64,000 nucleotides of DNA from Bicyclus anynana (Eukaryota > Arthropoda > Insecta > Lepidoptera > Nymphalidae). Below the pieces are notes generated by a model that was not told the origin of the DNA, did not search any database, and worked only from the letters and a program-made list of their open reading frames with translations. Location: positions 2,481,107 through 2,545,106 of the forward strand of contig NC_069084.1 of the NCBI RefSeq assembly GCF_947172395.1, in the 5' to 3' direction. Both the position numbers and the translations under genes were made by a program. This document shows positions 33,192 to 43,879 of this stretch, piece after piece (the stretch's first letter is position 1; each line of letters opens with the position of its first letter).

Positions 33192-33548
33192 TGTGATTTA
33201 TCTTGTGTGCTGACTTTCCTTTAGTTTACACATACAGACGGAGATTCAAAATATCCTGTAATAAAGTGTGTAAGAAACCTAAGCTAACTTATCCTCATAG
33301 CTATACAAATCATGCCTAAGTGGAATGCTGGCAATGCTGACTGCATAGCTACGCTACACAGTCAGGCTGATCATTTGCGCAAAAAATGATCCAGCCCTTC
33401 TGTCACCAGTCGAGGCAATTAGCCGCAGTGATATAATTCAGATAAAATATTTTCGCACTGCGTAAACTCAGAGTGGATATTAATTGTGTGCCAAACATAA
33501 TTTAAAACCGATTAATCCTTTTTGCATTGTTAAGTCGAATCCATACAC
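33192..33548. other. noncoding, nothing recognised
   Basis: No exon or repeat seen. Confidence 0.4.
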
Positions 33549-33662
33549 CATACTAATATTATAAATGCAAAAGTGTTTGTCTGTCTGTCTGTTAGCTTTT
33601 CAAGGCTAAATCATTGAACCATCCAAAATCCATTAGCGATGGGACACGCGGGCGCTTGCTAG
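33549..33662 (+). mobile_element. HEL-B-like short element
   Basis: ATACTAATATTATAAATGCA start, GTCTGTCTGTCTGTTAG, and 3' end CACGCGGGCGCTTGCTAG followed by T. The interior is reduced. Confidence 0.6.
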
Positions 33663-33666
33663 TCTT

Positions 33667-33957
33667 CGTCGTCGTCGTCATCAACCCATATGCGGCTCAC
33701 TACTGAGCTCGAGTCTCCTCTCAGAATGAGAGGGGTAAGGCCAATAGTCCACCACGAGACTTCACACACGCAGAGAATTAAGATAATTCTCTGGTACGCA
33801 GGTTTCCTCACGATGTTTTCCTTCACCGATTGAGACACGTGATATTTAATTTTTTAAAATGCACATAACTGTAAAGTTGGAGGTGCATGACCCGGACCGG
33901 ATTCGAACTCACACCCTCCGGAATCGGAGACATATCCACTGGGCTATCACGGCTCTT
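33667..33957 (-). mobile_element. SINE-B copy inserted at the end of a HEL-B-like element
   Basis: Minus strand: GAGCCGTGATAGCCCAGTGG head, box B GAGTTCGAATCC, full body, GACGACGACGACGA tail instead of ATGATG. Short direct repeat TAGTCTT at 33660-33666 and 33958-33964. Confidence 0.85.
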
Positions 33958-33975
33958 AGTCTTAGGTTCTGCTAG

Positions 33976-34354
33976 TCTTACTAATATTATAAAAGCGAAA
34001 CTTTGTATGGATGTTTGGATGTTTGTTACACTTTAACGCCGCTACTACTGAAGCGATTTGGCTGAAATTTTAAATGGAAATGGATTTTACTCTGGATTGA
34101 CACATAGGCTACTTTTTATCCCGAAAAAGTAATGGTTTCCCTAGATTTGCGAAAACTGATGATTTTGATGATATCAATGTTTGTTACTCTTTCACGTCTC
34201 GACTACTAAACCGAATTAGCTGAAATTTGGTATTAAGATATATTATAACCTGGATTAACACGTAGGCTACTTTTTATCCCGAAAAAATCCATGGTTCCCG
34301 AGGGATTTGTGAAAAATTAAATTCCACGCGGACGAAGTCTCGGGCGTCCGCTAG
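33976..34354 (+). mobile_element. HEL-B element with internally duplicated body
   Basis: Starts TCTTACTAATATTATAAAAG; the body segment TGTTTGTTAC...GCTGAAATTT...TTTTTATCCCGAAAAA appears twice in tandem; ends TCTCGGGCGTCCGCTAG followed by T. The two body copies differ enough to be old. Confidence 0.8.
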
Positions 34355-34840
34355 TACATTCATATTTTTACTCTTTTCAATAACAAACATCCTTTAACAT
34401 TATTATGTAGGCTAGCAACCTACGCCTTTGTCAATATGAAAATCAGGCGGGGGGTTTATACACAACTGCCAATAAGGTGGGCTCCGAACTTGGAGATATC
34501 AATCATTTATCTGACAGTTCTCAAATAAACCCCCTCCCTGCGTGCAGTCAATTTGGATCCCCCAAGGCTATCCGTCATTCTCCGTGAGGTTGATGCCTTG
34601 CTTACAGATTCTTATGTAATTTATTGTATTTATTAACCGACTAGAAACAATGAGTTTCTGTATGCGGCCCGAATTTATGTACGTTTTGCCGTTTCAAAAA
34701 CTTGATTTGGATGGGATGGGATATAATGTTTACATATTTAAGAGAAAGTTGTTAGTTAGTACCTATAATTTGAAGACTTTGAAAAATATCTATAAATAGC
34801 GGATTTGGTCAAGCTTCGCTTTGACTTATTCTTCTCCCAC
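34355..34840. other. noncoding, nothing firm
   Basis: TTAACCGACTAGAAACAATG near 34635 may be a decayed CCGACTTCAAAA repeat. Otherwise nothing. Confidence 0.35.
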
Positions 34841-35148
34841 CCTACACCTACCCTACCCTACCCCTACCCCTACCCAAGCTACCAAGTACTCAACCATTTT
34901 TTTTGTCGCTGGGAAATGCTTTTACACATCTCCTCCGAAAATAGAGCGGCATAAGCTGGCAGTATTTCTAAGGGAGTATGTGGGACTTACCGGCTGCGAG
35001 TCAACACCAGTCAAGGGATCACTACCCAACCCTACCCCTACCCTACCCCTACCCCATACCTACCCTACACCTACTCTACTCCTACCCAAGATATCACTAC
35101 CCTACCCTACTTTAACCTACCCTACCCTACAACTACTCAACCCCTAGT
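34841..35148. repeat. CCTACC-type simple-repeat arrays
   Basis: Two arrays (34841-34880 and 35024-35148) of CCTAC, CCCTAC and CCCCTAC units flank a non-repetitive middle that contains GGGAAATGCTTTTACACATC and GGAGTATGTGGGACTTACCG. The unit differs from the insect telomere complement CCTAA by one base. The 108-codon frame across it reads Pro/Tyr/Thr repeats and is not taken as coding. Confidence 0.85.
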
Positions 35149-35633
35149 GTAAATCGAAAAAAGTGATACGAGTTTACCTAATCCACTGAGCGCACACATG
35201 CACATTTTTTTGTTTACTTAAACTATATTATATTCATGTATATTAGTTTTTACACTTCCTGAACACACGATTCTGACCATATTTAGGTATTATTTTTTGT
35301 TTAAATAACTTTCGTTGTTTACTATGCGACTAAATGAAATTAAGACAACTATCCACCTTTGTTCGTCTCAGTTTCGATGCGCTACTGTTTAATAATAATA
35401 AGTTTCATCCACACCCATTTTCAAGAAGCAATGGGAACGACAACAATAGGCTTAGACGGGAGGCGAGAGGCGAAACAAAAGAACATTTTACTCGTTTTAC
35501 TTCTATTTCATCTACTCAACTTGTTGTCTTTATACCTTTAGAAATTAGAATATATGTTACCTACGTATTAGTGGATCGATTCCGTCGATATTCGACCTTG
35601 AATTATTTTTATAATGGATCAATATTAATTGGT
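35149..35633. other. noncoding, nothing recognised
   Basis: A 111-codon open frame at 35334-35669 runs into a SINE-B fragment and has no motif. Confidence 0.35.
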
Positions 35634-35800
35634 ACCATCAATATCAACCCTTATTTAGCTGAGTGTTGAGCACGAGTCTACTCTCGATAAGAGGGGTCAC
35701 GTAGAGAAACATATAGAATTAAGAAAATTCTCATGTATGCAGGTTTCCTTTCGATGCTTTTTCTTTCGCCGTTTGAGACACGTAATATTTAATTTCTTAA
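35634..35800 (-). repeat. SINE-B 3' part, diverged
   Basis: Plus strand: ACCATCAATATCAACCC, GAATTAAGAAAATTCTCATG, GCAGGTTTCC and CGCCGTTTGAGACACGTAAT. Confidence 0.7.
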
Positions 35801-36458
35801 CTCTACCTATATACTTTATGAATTTATAAAGATCTACCCCTAAAACCAATAAATGTTCAACTTATGCAAACATCTTCTAGTATCTCACCCTTGTAATTAT
35901 AAAACCTTTATTACTGAAATGTCTTTAATAAATTATATCAGCTTTCATCAAATAATACTCAAGCATCAAAGCGGAAAACTGTGAATTTTAACAACCCCTG
36001 AGTCGGTAAGAGATTTAATTTATTATTCGGCATTCGTTAACGCTCCGGCCATTTTGGATTTTAATTGGAACTCTCGCGTGCAGTGATTTAGCTAATAGTT
36101 TTACGATTAACTGAAATATCCCGGAATGTACAAACATTCGCCGACAAAAAGCTTTGTCTGTGATGATGTCATTAAACATATGTATATGTGAATAATGTAA
36201 CTAACACAACTATACTGTGCTTGTAATGTGTCTACGTTAAGATTGAAGTTTAGGTTTTATATTACACTAATTTAAAAAAAAGAGTACAATCAGATACATT
36301 TCAGGAAAAGTACTTACTTATAAATAAATATAAAAAAGAGTTTTTGAGCATTGAACATCCTGAAAGGACAACGCTAAAACCTAACGCTTCCTAAATCGGC
36401 GATGTTACTCGAAGTATTGTTATTGATTTGATAGTATTTTTATCTATATTATTTTGAC
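35801..36458. other. noncoding, nothing recognised
   Basis: No exon or repeat seen. Confidence 0.4.
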
Positions 36459-36787
36459 GGCCTCCGTGGCGCAGTGGTATGCGCGGTGGATTTACAAAAC
36501 GGAGGTCTTGGGTTCGATCCCCGGCTGGGTAGATTGAGATTTTCTTAATTAGTCCAGGTCTGGCTGGTGGGAGGCTTCGGCCGTGGCTAGTTACCACCCT
36601 ACCGGCAAAGACGATTTAGCGACCAAGCGATTTAGCGTTCCGGTACGATGCCGTGTAGAAACCAAAAAGGGGTGTGGATGTTCATCCTCCTCCTAACAAG
36701 TTAGCCCGCTTCCATCTTAGACTGCATCATCACTTACCATCAGGTGAGATTGTAGTCAAGGGCTAACTTGTAAAGAATAAAAAAAAA
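36459..36787 (+). mobile_element. SINE-A, full length
   Basis: Head GGCCTCCGTGGCGCAGTGGT (box A), GGGTTCGATCCCCGG (box B), body TGGTGGGAGGCTTCGGCCGT, tail GGGCTAACTTGTAAAGAATA plus A run. Best-preserved head of the family in this window. No convincing target duplication. Confidence 0.92.
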
Positions 36788-36949
36788 TCCAATAAAAAAT
36801 AAAAAATATAAGTATGTGATATCAAATTGCTGCCCGATCTCTCTATATTTGTCGTAAGGACTAGTAGCGGTTACGGAAACAGGCGGGGATCGAATCCGTG
36901 ACCACAACGTTATTAAGTAACGTCACACTGTATTATGGGACACAGGCAC

Positions 36950-37120
36950 ACAAGCGCACCGCAAAAGCATCGCCTGATGGGGCCCGAAAGCAGAAACAGA
37001 AGAGACAGGCGGAACTTCTCTCTAAAGTCTCTAATGGCGTCCTCTAGGACTCGGACCTTACTTCCGCCGCCGAGCAGTATTTCTGTGTGTGAAGAAAGGT
37101 AATGCTGCCGGTGTAATTAC
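36950..37120 (+). repeat. unclassified repeat (GATGGGGCCCGAA family)
   Basis: GCACCGCAAAAGCATCGCCT, GATGGGGCCCGAAAGC, AGGACTCGGACCTTACTTCC and AATGCTGCCGGTGTAATTAC. The longest copy of this family here. Confidence 0.5.
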
Positions 37121-37732
37121 AGGTCCATGAGCTTTAGCACATATGCCTCAGGTCAATGAACATAAGGGCTGGAGCCTGGAGGATGGATGTATAAAACGGC
37201 AGACAGAGTGTTCTAAGTAGGCATATAGTTGGGAGAGAATAGTGTCGATTATCTGAAGAAAGAACACACCGTAGAAGATGTCTTTCACAGTATAATTCAA
37301 AGTTTGTTCATTTAATTTAAATCCTTGTCTAAGCCAGTTTAATGTTAGTTGGTTAGTTCTCTTCATACATCTTGGGAGAGAGATAAAATCAAACAACGTT
37401 AAGGAAATCTGCAAAGTTCAGAAGTCCATTTGCGAAACGAGTCCCCATCGAACGCTTTGCCAAGTTCACTCATAACTCAACCTCTGCGTTGCTTTTCTTT
37501 GGGGCCTCTGCGTTATACTCGTGTGTTTAGGGCACAGGTATGTAACAACTTAAACATACCATTCTTATATCCTAATCTACATAATATTACATAATATATA
37601 CTCCACATACACGTTTTTCTCGGTACCAGAAACTTGTATTAACTAGTTTCAAATCTGTTTATACAGGTGTCTCTAAAAAGGTGATATAACACCTCCCGTG
37701 ACCAGAACTCTGGCCTATATTTAGGCCAAAGA
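37121..37732. other. noncoding, nothing recognised
   Basis: No exon or repeat seen. Confidence 0.35.
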
Positions 37733-37948
37733 ATAAGTATTGCCATACAACGTGGCAATACTGCCAGCATTTTGGGCATTTTACCAATAATCGTCGATTC
37801 GGACGAATTCTACGACGCCTGAACCTTTAGATATAATATAAATTTAGTATATTTCCTTTTTAATTTTTATAATATGTAGTTATAGATATGTAGGTACGTA
37901 GTTTTAATATTATTGTAAAACTTTATAAAGTTAAATAAATAAATAAAA
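37733..37948 (+). mobile_element. non-LTR retrotransposon 3' end (probable)
   Basis: One frame reads SIAIQRGNTASILGILP then IIVDSDEFYDA and TGA. A C-terminal RGNAASILGT-like tip is familiar from insect LINE ORF2 proteins. It is followed by an AT-rich 3' UTR ending AAATAAATAAATAAAATA. Upstream sequence is not in frame, so only a fragment remains. Confidence 0.5.
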
Positions 37949-38001
37949 TACCCAAGGTGATATTAAACGAAATAATTTGATGTTTTTACTTTATTTTTAA
38001 T

Positions 38002-38153
38002 CTAGCGGACGCCGGCGACTTCGTCCGCGTGGAATTCAGTTTTTCACACGGGAACCATGGAGTTTTCTGGGATGCAAAGTAACCTATGTGTTAATCCAGA
38101 GTGAAATCTATTTCCATTACACAAAAACTTTCGCTTTTATAATATTAGTGTGA
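38002..38153 (-). mobile_element. HEL-B element
   Basis: Plus strand: CTAGCGGACGCCGGCGACTT, CGTCCGCGTGGAATTCAG, GGAACCATGG, ATGTGTTAATCCAGAGTG and ATAATATTAGTGTGA. Both ends are present; the body is shortened. Confidence 0.8.
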
Positions 38154-38275
38154 TAAATAAATTTCTTTCTTGTTTTCTCTCTATTTCTCATTCACGACAA
38201 TTTAAAATCTCCCATGATTTATTCCGGGTTAAAAAGTACCTTGATGTTCTGCTTCCAGGTTCCGTTTATCACTAA

Positions 38276-38572
38276 CAAGCGGACGCCTGCGACTTCGTCC
38301 GCGTTTAATTTAGTTGCGTGGAATTTAGTTTTACACAAATCCCTCAGGAACCATGGATTTTTCCGGGAAGAAAAGTAGCCTTTGCGTTACATCAGAGTAA
38401 AATCTATTTCTATTCTAAATTTTAGCCAAATCGGTTCAATAGTCGCGGCGTCAAAGGGTAACAAACATCCAAACATATACACCCATACAAGAAAATAATT
38501 TAAATCGGTTCATCTGTTTAACCGTGAAAAGTTAACAGACAGACGTACTTTCGCATTTATTATTAGTATGGA
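38276..38572 (-). mobile_element. HEL-B element, longer copy
   Basis: Plus strand: AGCGGACGCCTGCGACTTCG, AGGAACCATGGATTTTTCCG, TTTAGCCAAATCGGTTCAAT, AGTCGCGGCGTC and CGCATTTATTATTAGTATGG. It lies only about 120 bp from the copy at 38002-38153, in the same orientation. Confidence 0.75.
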
Positions 38573-39260
38573 TATACGAAGTTGTAGAATAATGTTCAAT
38601 TACACACCGTATGCTACCCCGTGCTCGCTATCGATCCCGCGAACTTCGCCGTCGACTCACCGGGGCCCTTTCTTTTAGGGTGTGGCGAATCCTTACAAGC
38701 ACGTTACACTATACGAGTTGTTCGACTTACCCGCTCTATGGGTTTGCTAAGGTCAACGAGGAAGTTACTTTAAAAAATATCATCAGTTTTTTTATATACT
38801 TGTGTAGCGTGTAGGCTAGAATTAATTAAACGTGTAAGTTAGCTGTTAGTGAATGTAATAAAATGACGTAGTCTTATGTAAACAATATGGTACAGACACG
38901 CATCTCGCTGTCGAGTGTAGATCCATGTAATATAAATAATAATAATATAATAATAAAGCCTTTTATTTCCAGAAATATATACAGTTATTAACAAATACAT
39001 TACAATAATTAAAAAAATAAAATAAAAGTAGGTACACATTAAAATTCAAACTACACTATAACTATAGAATGTCTCTTATTTCAGTGTGCCTTACGGCAAA
39101 GGCTCCATGTAATATAGTCGATCAGTAAACCTCCTAACGTGAAAACGCCTTTTATTTAAATGCCATCTAACCGTAACAAGATATTATAATCCACAAACTT
39201 GCAACCCTTCAGACCTATCAAACAATGTTACATATTTTATTACCAGATGTTAACGCTCCT
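38573..39260. other. noncoding, nothing recognised
   Basis: Only short motif-free frames. Confidence 0.35.
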
Positions 39261-39500
39261 ACTGCTTCGTTGGTTAACTTTTTAGCCTATGGGGCTTCGG
39301 ATGAAAAGGACCTGGGTTCGAGTCATGGGTCAGGCTATGTAATACTGAGTTTTATTGTCACGTAATGTTAATCTGTCGGTTCTGGTCCGATCATTAACGT
39401 CTGTTAATGATCGGTAAAAAATCAACATTATTACTCGTATTGGAGCAGCGTTGCGATGAAGGCCTGGCCTTCAAGCTAAGGCCGAAAGGCTGCTGCTAAT
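39261..39500 (+). mobile_element. SINE-C copy
   Basis: CTGCTTCGTTGGTTAACTTT head, GGGTTCGAGTCATGGGTCAG (box B), TATGTAATACTGAGTTTTAT and CGATGAAGGCCTGGCCTTCA. tRNA-derived by its box spacing. Confidence 0.65.
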
Positions 39501-39579
39501 GTTGACGAACTTTAAGAATACATTGCCTACATTTTCCAGTTAATTCAATAACTTTGAAGTAAGTTAGACACATTTACGA

Positions 39580-39777
39580 GTATACTAATATATAAAGCTA
39601 AAGAGTTTGTTTATTTGTTTGATTGAAGGCGCTAATCTCGGGAACTACTGGTCCGATTTGAAAAATTCTTTCAGTGTTAGATAGGCCATTTATCGAGGAA
39701 GGCTATAGGCTATATATTATCCCCGTACTCTTACGGGAACGAGAACCACGCGGGTGAAACCGCGCGGCGTCAGCTAG
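39580..39777 (+). mobile_element. HEL-A element
   Basis: TATACTAATATATAAAGC start, GGGAACTACTGGTCCGATTT, TTATCGAGGAAGGCTATAGG, then hairpin CGCGGGTGAAACCGCG and GGCGTCAGCTAG followed by T. Confidence 0.85.
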
Positions 39778-40076
39778 TTTGATATAAATTGAGATTCTAT
39801 GTAACAAATATCATCCGTTACCTATTGACAACCCTTCGTAGATATCATACAGTAGGTAGGATCTCAGTTCGTTTGTTATTTATTTTAATAGTTTGTTAAT
39901 AAGGACCAGATTAGTGAATAGACCGTTTGTGTGAAAACCGCTGATCGGGAGCTCCTGTTGTAAGTTATTTAACTTAATTCGAAAACTAAAGAGATAACTT
40001 TTTAGCAGTTAGTATAACTTATTCTTTAGTGTAAAATTCAAGGACTTTTATTAACAGAAATTATTTTAATCTATCT

Positions 40077-40627
40077 ATCTTCTATCTATCTATCTATCTT
40101 CTATCTATCTATACTATAATAAAAGAGTAGAAATCGAGTGTCTGTACTTTGACCAAATTTAACTAAAATCAAGTTAGGGCGATTAGAAATGAGCAATAGA
40201 ATACAAAAATATTTTTTTTAATTTTCTTGTCTGTCTGTCTGTCTGTCCTTCTGTCTGTATGTTCGCGCTATTCTCTGGTTCTACTGAACGGATTCTGATG
40301 CGGTTTTCACAAATAGATTAGGTAAAGTTCAGGGCAACATATAGGCTTTGTTTCATTAAGATCGGACAGATAGAAAAAAAGTTATCTTGAAAAAACCGGA
40401 TTGCTCAAATTGATTCGCAGGCGTTATTTGGAGAAACGAGTTTTCCACTAAAACTGTGTAATATCGACATTAAGGCACATATTCTATACTCAACTGACCA
40501 ATTTGTTTGTTTATTTGGTTGAACGCGCGAAGCTAATCTCAGGAACTACTTAATCTATCTATCTATATCTATATCTATCTATCTTTTTATCTATCTATCT
40601 ATCTATCTATCTTCTATCTTCTATCTT
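40077..40627. repeat. two (TATC)n microsatellites around a HEL-C copy
   Basis: Arrays of TATC/TATCT at about 40070-40112 and 40552-40627, each running into the HEL-C 5' end TCTATACTATAATAAAAG (at 40108 and 40627). Confidence 0.85.
40108..40550 (+). mobile_element. HEL-C Helitron-like copy, 3'-truncated
   Basis: TCTATACTATAATAAAAGAG, then AATCGAGTGTCTGTACTTTG, a (GTCT)n stretch, ATGTTCGCGCTATTCTCTGG and AAGATCGGACAGATAG. Near 40480 it passes into HEL-A-like sequence (TTTGGTTGAACGCGCG) and stops in the second microsatellite. Confidence 0.7.
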
Positions 40628-41901
40628 CTATACTATAATAAAAGAGTAGAAATCGAGTGTCTGTACTTTGTTCGCGCTATTCTCTGGCACTTTATTGTAC
40701 ACCGGCCTTCGGCCGGGGGTTTGTGATGTGGCCTCTGATCGTGGCTACGACTGGGCATTTTACCGATGCACAAAAAACGGAACGCGCGGCCTTCGGCCGG
40801 GGGTTTGTAATATGGCCTCTGATCGTGGCTACGGCTGGGCATTTTACCTATGCACAAAAACGGAACGCGCGGCCTTCGGCCGCGCACTTTATTGTACACC
40901 GGCCTTCGGCCGGGGGTTTGTGATGTGGCCTCTGATCGTGGCTACGGCTAGGCATTTTACCGATGCATAAAAAAAAGGAACGCGCGGCCTTCGGCCGCGC
41001 ACTTTATTGTATACCGGCCTTCGGCCGGGGGTTTGTGATATGGCATCTGATCGTGGCTACGGCTGGGCATTTTACCGATGCACAAAAAACGGAACGCTCG
41101 GCCTTCGGCCGCGCACTTTATTGTACGCCGGCCTTCGTTCGGGGGTTTGTGATATGGCCTCTGATCGTGGCTATGGCTGGGCATTTTACCGATGCACAAA
41201 ACCGGAACGCGCGGCCTTCGGCCGCGCACTTTATTGTACACCGGCCTTCGGCCGGGGGTTTGTGATATGGCATCTGATCGTGGCTACGGCTGGGCATTTT
41301 ACCGATGCACAAAAAACGGAACGCTCGGCCTTCGGCCGCGCACTTTATTGTACGCCGGCCTTCGTTCGGGGGTTTGTGATATGGCCTCTGATCGTGGCTA
41401 TGGCTGGGCATTTTACCGATGCACAAAACCGGAACGCGCGGCCTTCGTCCGCGCACTTTATTGTGCACCGGCCTTCGGCCGGGGGTTTGTGATGTGGCCT
41501 CTGATCGTGGCTACGGCTAGGCATTTTACCGATGCACAAAAAACGGAACGCGCGGCCTTCGGCCAGGGGTTTGTAATATGGCCTCTGATCGTGGCTACGG
41601 CTGGGCATTTTACCTATGCACAAAAAACAGAACGCACGGCCTTTGGCCGCGCGTTCTGGTGGCTAAGGCTGGGCATTTTACCCAAGCACAAAAAACTTTG
41701 GCTGGGGGCGTATGATGGGACTACCGACCGTGGTTACGGCTGGGCATTTTACCCAAGCAAAAAAAACGCGCACTTTATTGTATAGGGGTTATGATTTTGT
41801 ATTTTTCATATATAAAAAATTCGAAAATGTAAATAGAAGGGGCGAAGGGTTCGAAAATGTACATCGATTTTCACGCGGACGAAGTCGCGGGCATCTGCTA
41901 G
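40627..41901 (+). mobile_element. HEL-C Helitron-like element with internal hairpin satellite
   Basis: Same 5' end as the copy at 40108, but the middle is deleted between GTCTGTACTTTG and TTCGCGCTATTCTCTGG. Bases 40703 to about 41700 are satellite. The 3' end CACGCGGACGAAGTCGCGGG then CATCTGCTAG, followed by T, is of HEL-B type. No Rep or helicase motif is visible; non-autonomous. Confidence 0.7.
40703..41700. repeat. satellite of 83-85-bp and 30-bp units, each opened by a CGGCCTTCGGCCG hairpin
   Basis: About 16 units. The long unit is the hairpin plus GGGGTTTGTGATATGGCCTC, GATCGTGGCTACGGCTGGGC, ATTTTACCGATGCACAAAA and CGGAACGCG. The short unit is the hairpin plus CGCACTTTATTGTACAC. They alternate in most of the array, and a 227-bp double pair (from 41015 and from 41242) is repeated almost exactly. 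Hairpin: 5-bp stem, TTC loop. Long open frames in both directions reflect GC content and repetition. Confidence 0.93.
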
Positions 41902-42441
41902 TAGATAATAACCCCACGGCCTTAGATGCAAAAGTCAGTCTAACTGCCCACAGAAGAGTAAAGACAAAAAAGTAAATAAAGCTAAAAACTAACCAAAAAT
42001 ATCTTCGAATACCTAATTCGAATCTGCATGTTTTTGGGCTTCTATTCAAAAAGTACAAACATCTATGACTTTATAAGAATATTATTATTTCTTAAAACCT
42101 CATTAATTAGCAGAAAAACGAGCTCAAAACATGAAAGGAGTCTATGAAACGTTTGAACGCAGTTATTTCTGTTCAAAGCAAAAAGAGTGGATATTCGCAG
42201 GAACTGTAAACCGTTGGACGATCCAATGAATAAATTTGCGGTAGCCTTCGAGAATAGCTTTATCCGGAGACCATTCCCGCTCCTGAATATCTGCCGTAAT
42301 GGTGAGCTAAACGGGAACCCTTACAAAATACTCGCAGAAGCGGTAAGATGTAGTCGAATCCAAATAGTAATTGAACTGTGAGTACTAGTAAGTACTTTCA
42401 CCCTTCCTCCAAAGTTCTTTACACCCACTTTGATTGTATAA
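41902..42441. other. noncoding, nothing recognised
   Basis: A 64-codon frame at 42187-42381 has no motif. Confidence 0.35.
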
Positions 42442-42645
42442 CAGCACTGACCCTTAGCCAAGTGACACGACGATTCTCTTTCTATCATCGCAAACGCTTA
42501 GAAAATTAAAAAAATGTATGGGAATGACAGATCTTGATCACGTGACCTGAAGATAGCAAATGTCATTCCCATACATTTTTCTAGTATTCGAAGCGTTTGC
42601 GATCGTAGAAAGAGAATTGACGTAACACTTAGCTACAGGGGCTGA
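42442..42645. mobile_element. palindromic MITE, copy 1
   Basis: Inverted arms from CAGCACTGACCCTTAGC / GCTACAGGGGCTG inwards through GATTCTCTTTCTA / TAGAAAGAGAAT and GTATGGGAATGACA / TGTCATTCCCATAC. The centre contains TGATCACGTGACCTG. The second copy is at 52402-52609. Confidence 0.85.
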
Positions 42646-42661
42646 ATAGGTACAAGGCTGC

Positions 42662-42760
42662 AGTGACGTAGGGAGTCTTGAAGGGGCCCTGTGTCAAAAT
42701 TAGTTGGACCCAAATGAAGGTAAAAAATTCTCACAAAAGAAACAAAAATGCTTACTTAAA
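42662..42760. repeat. possible hAT element left end
   Basis: CAGTGACGTAGGGAGTCTTG followed by GGGGCCCTG resembles the CAGTGGCGTAGC ends of the MITE at 14.1 kb. A matching right end may be at 45050-45098, but the flanks do not match. Confidence 0.4.
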
Positions 42761-43879
42761 ATAAATATGATAGTGACTTAACCTATGTAGGATGTTTTCA
42801 ACTTTTGGGTGCAAGGTTTGGGTAAAACCCGGGAAAAACAATTGCTTTTTTGACTTTTGTCATTTCTTAAGAGAAGGCAGTTTTTTTGTTTTTTTTTCGG
42901 GAAGCACCAGGACTCAGTGAAATTGTGGATTACGCTTTACTATTATTTGCTTTTACATGTATCATTGATACGGCGGTAGCAACGCTACCTAATGACGAAA
43001 ATTTTCGCAGAATTTTTAACCTACACATGCCTTGACAATTTCTAGTCGTCCTACTGGATCGCTAAATCGCTTGACAAATTTAAAAATATTTTTATCCTAA
43101 ACTGACCAAAGCTGGGCAACTTGTCAATAAAAAGCATCAAAAAAAGCCTGGAAGATATCTTACTTAAGAAATAATCTAAAATGTACAGGTAAATCATATC
43201 TTCAAGTACCTATTTACCATTCCATAGAGGAGAGTAATTTCAAAAGGTGGAGTTGATAAATATTTGAGCAACCTATTGAGAATCGGATAATAGCTGATGC
43301 TCCAAACATAAAAGCGAAGTAAGCATCTCTAGCAAGCTTTATAAAAGCAAATGAGGTCAACATTTACGTGAAAGCTTAAACTCTTAAGTTAAAGGCTCGT
43401 CCCATACAAATCTCTGAGACTTTAGCTAAACGTGATTTGCGTCTCCGAGCGTGTCATACGATCATACATTACTTTATTAGTAATACTATACTAGTACTAG
43501 AAATATATATACTAGTAATAGTAATACTGGCTGTTTTTGGTGCATTTGCCTAAAAAACGCACGCACTTCGCTATCTGTGCAAAAATGACATCATATGAAA
43601 AACAGGCAAAGATCATTAATTTTCAGAGTGTGTTTAAAATGCGTTTTCTCGCAAATGTATTATTAAACGTCTTATGACATATGTACGCTTTGATAATTAC
43701 AGCATCTGCTTCCTTACTAAGCTCTCGCCTTTGGCTCGAGCTGCAATATCGCCTCGGCTGTAGTTTCAACTTACCGCACTTATATCATAATGTAGTATTA
43801 TATATACTACATTTACTTTACTTTATTCTTATAATTGTGTAACGTTTCAAAACAATTCATTTAATACGTGCGATACTAG
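42761..43879. other. noncoding, nothing recognised
   Basis: No exon or repeat that I can name. Confidence 0.35.

Noticed and set aside
34841..35148. True telomeric TTAGG/CCTAA array
   Set aside because: The units are CCTAC and CCCTACC; I see no run of CCTAA.
36459..36535. tRNA gene (box A and box B present)
   Set aside because: The head is continuous with the SINE-A body and A tail, and the same unit occurs many times; the cloverleaf is not maintained.
40703..41700. Regular repeats that could be mistaken for a CRISPR array
   Set aside because: Units are 30 and 83-85 bp with no variable spacers, and the genome is eukaryotic.
41192..41785. 197-codon open frame, with others of 161 and 116 codons on both strands
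   Set aside because: They lie in the GC-rich satellite; several frames are open at once and the encoded repeats change frame between units. No sign of selection for a protein.
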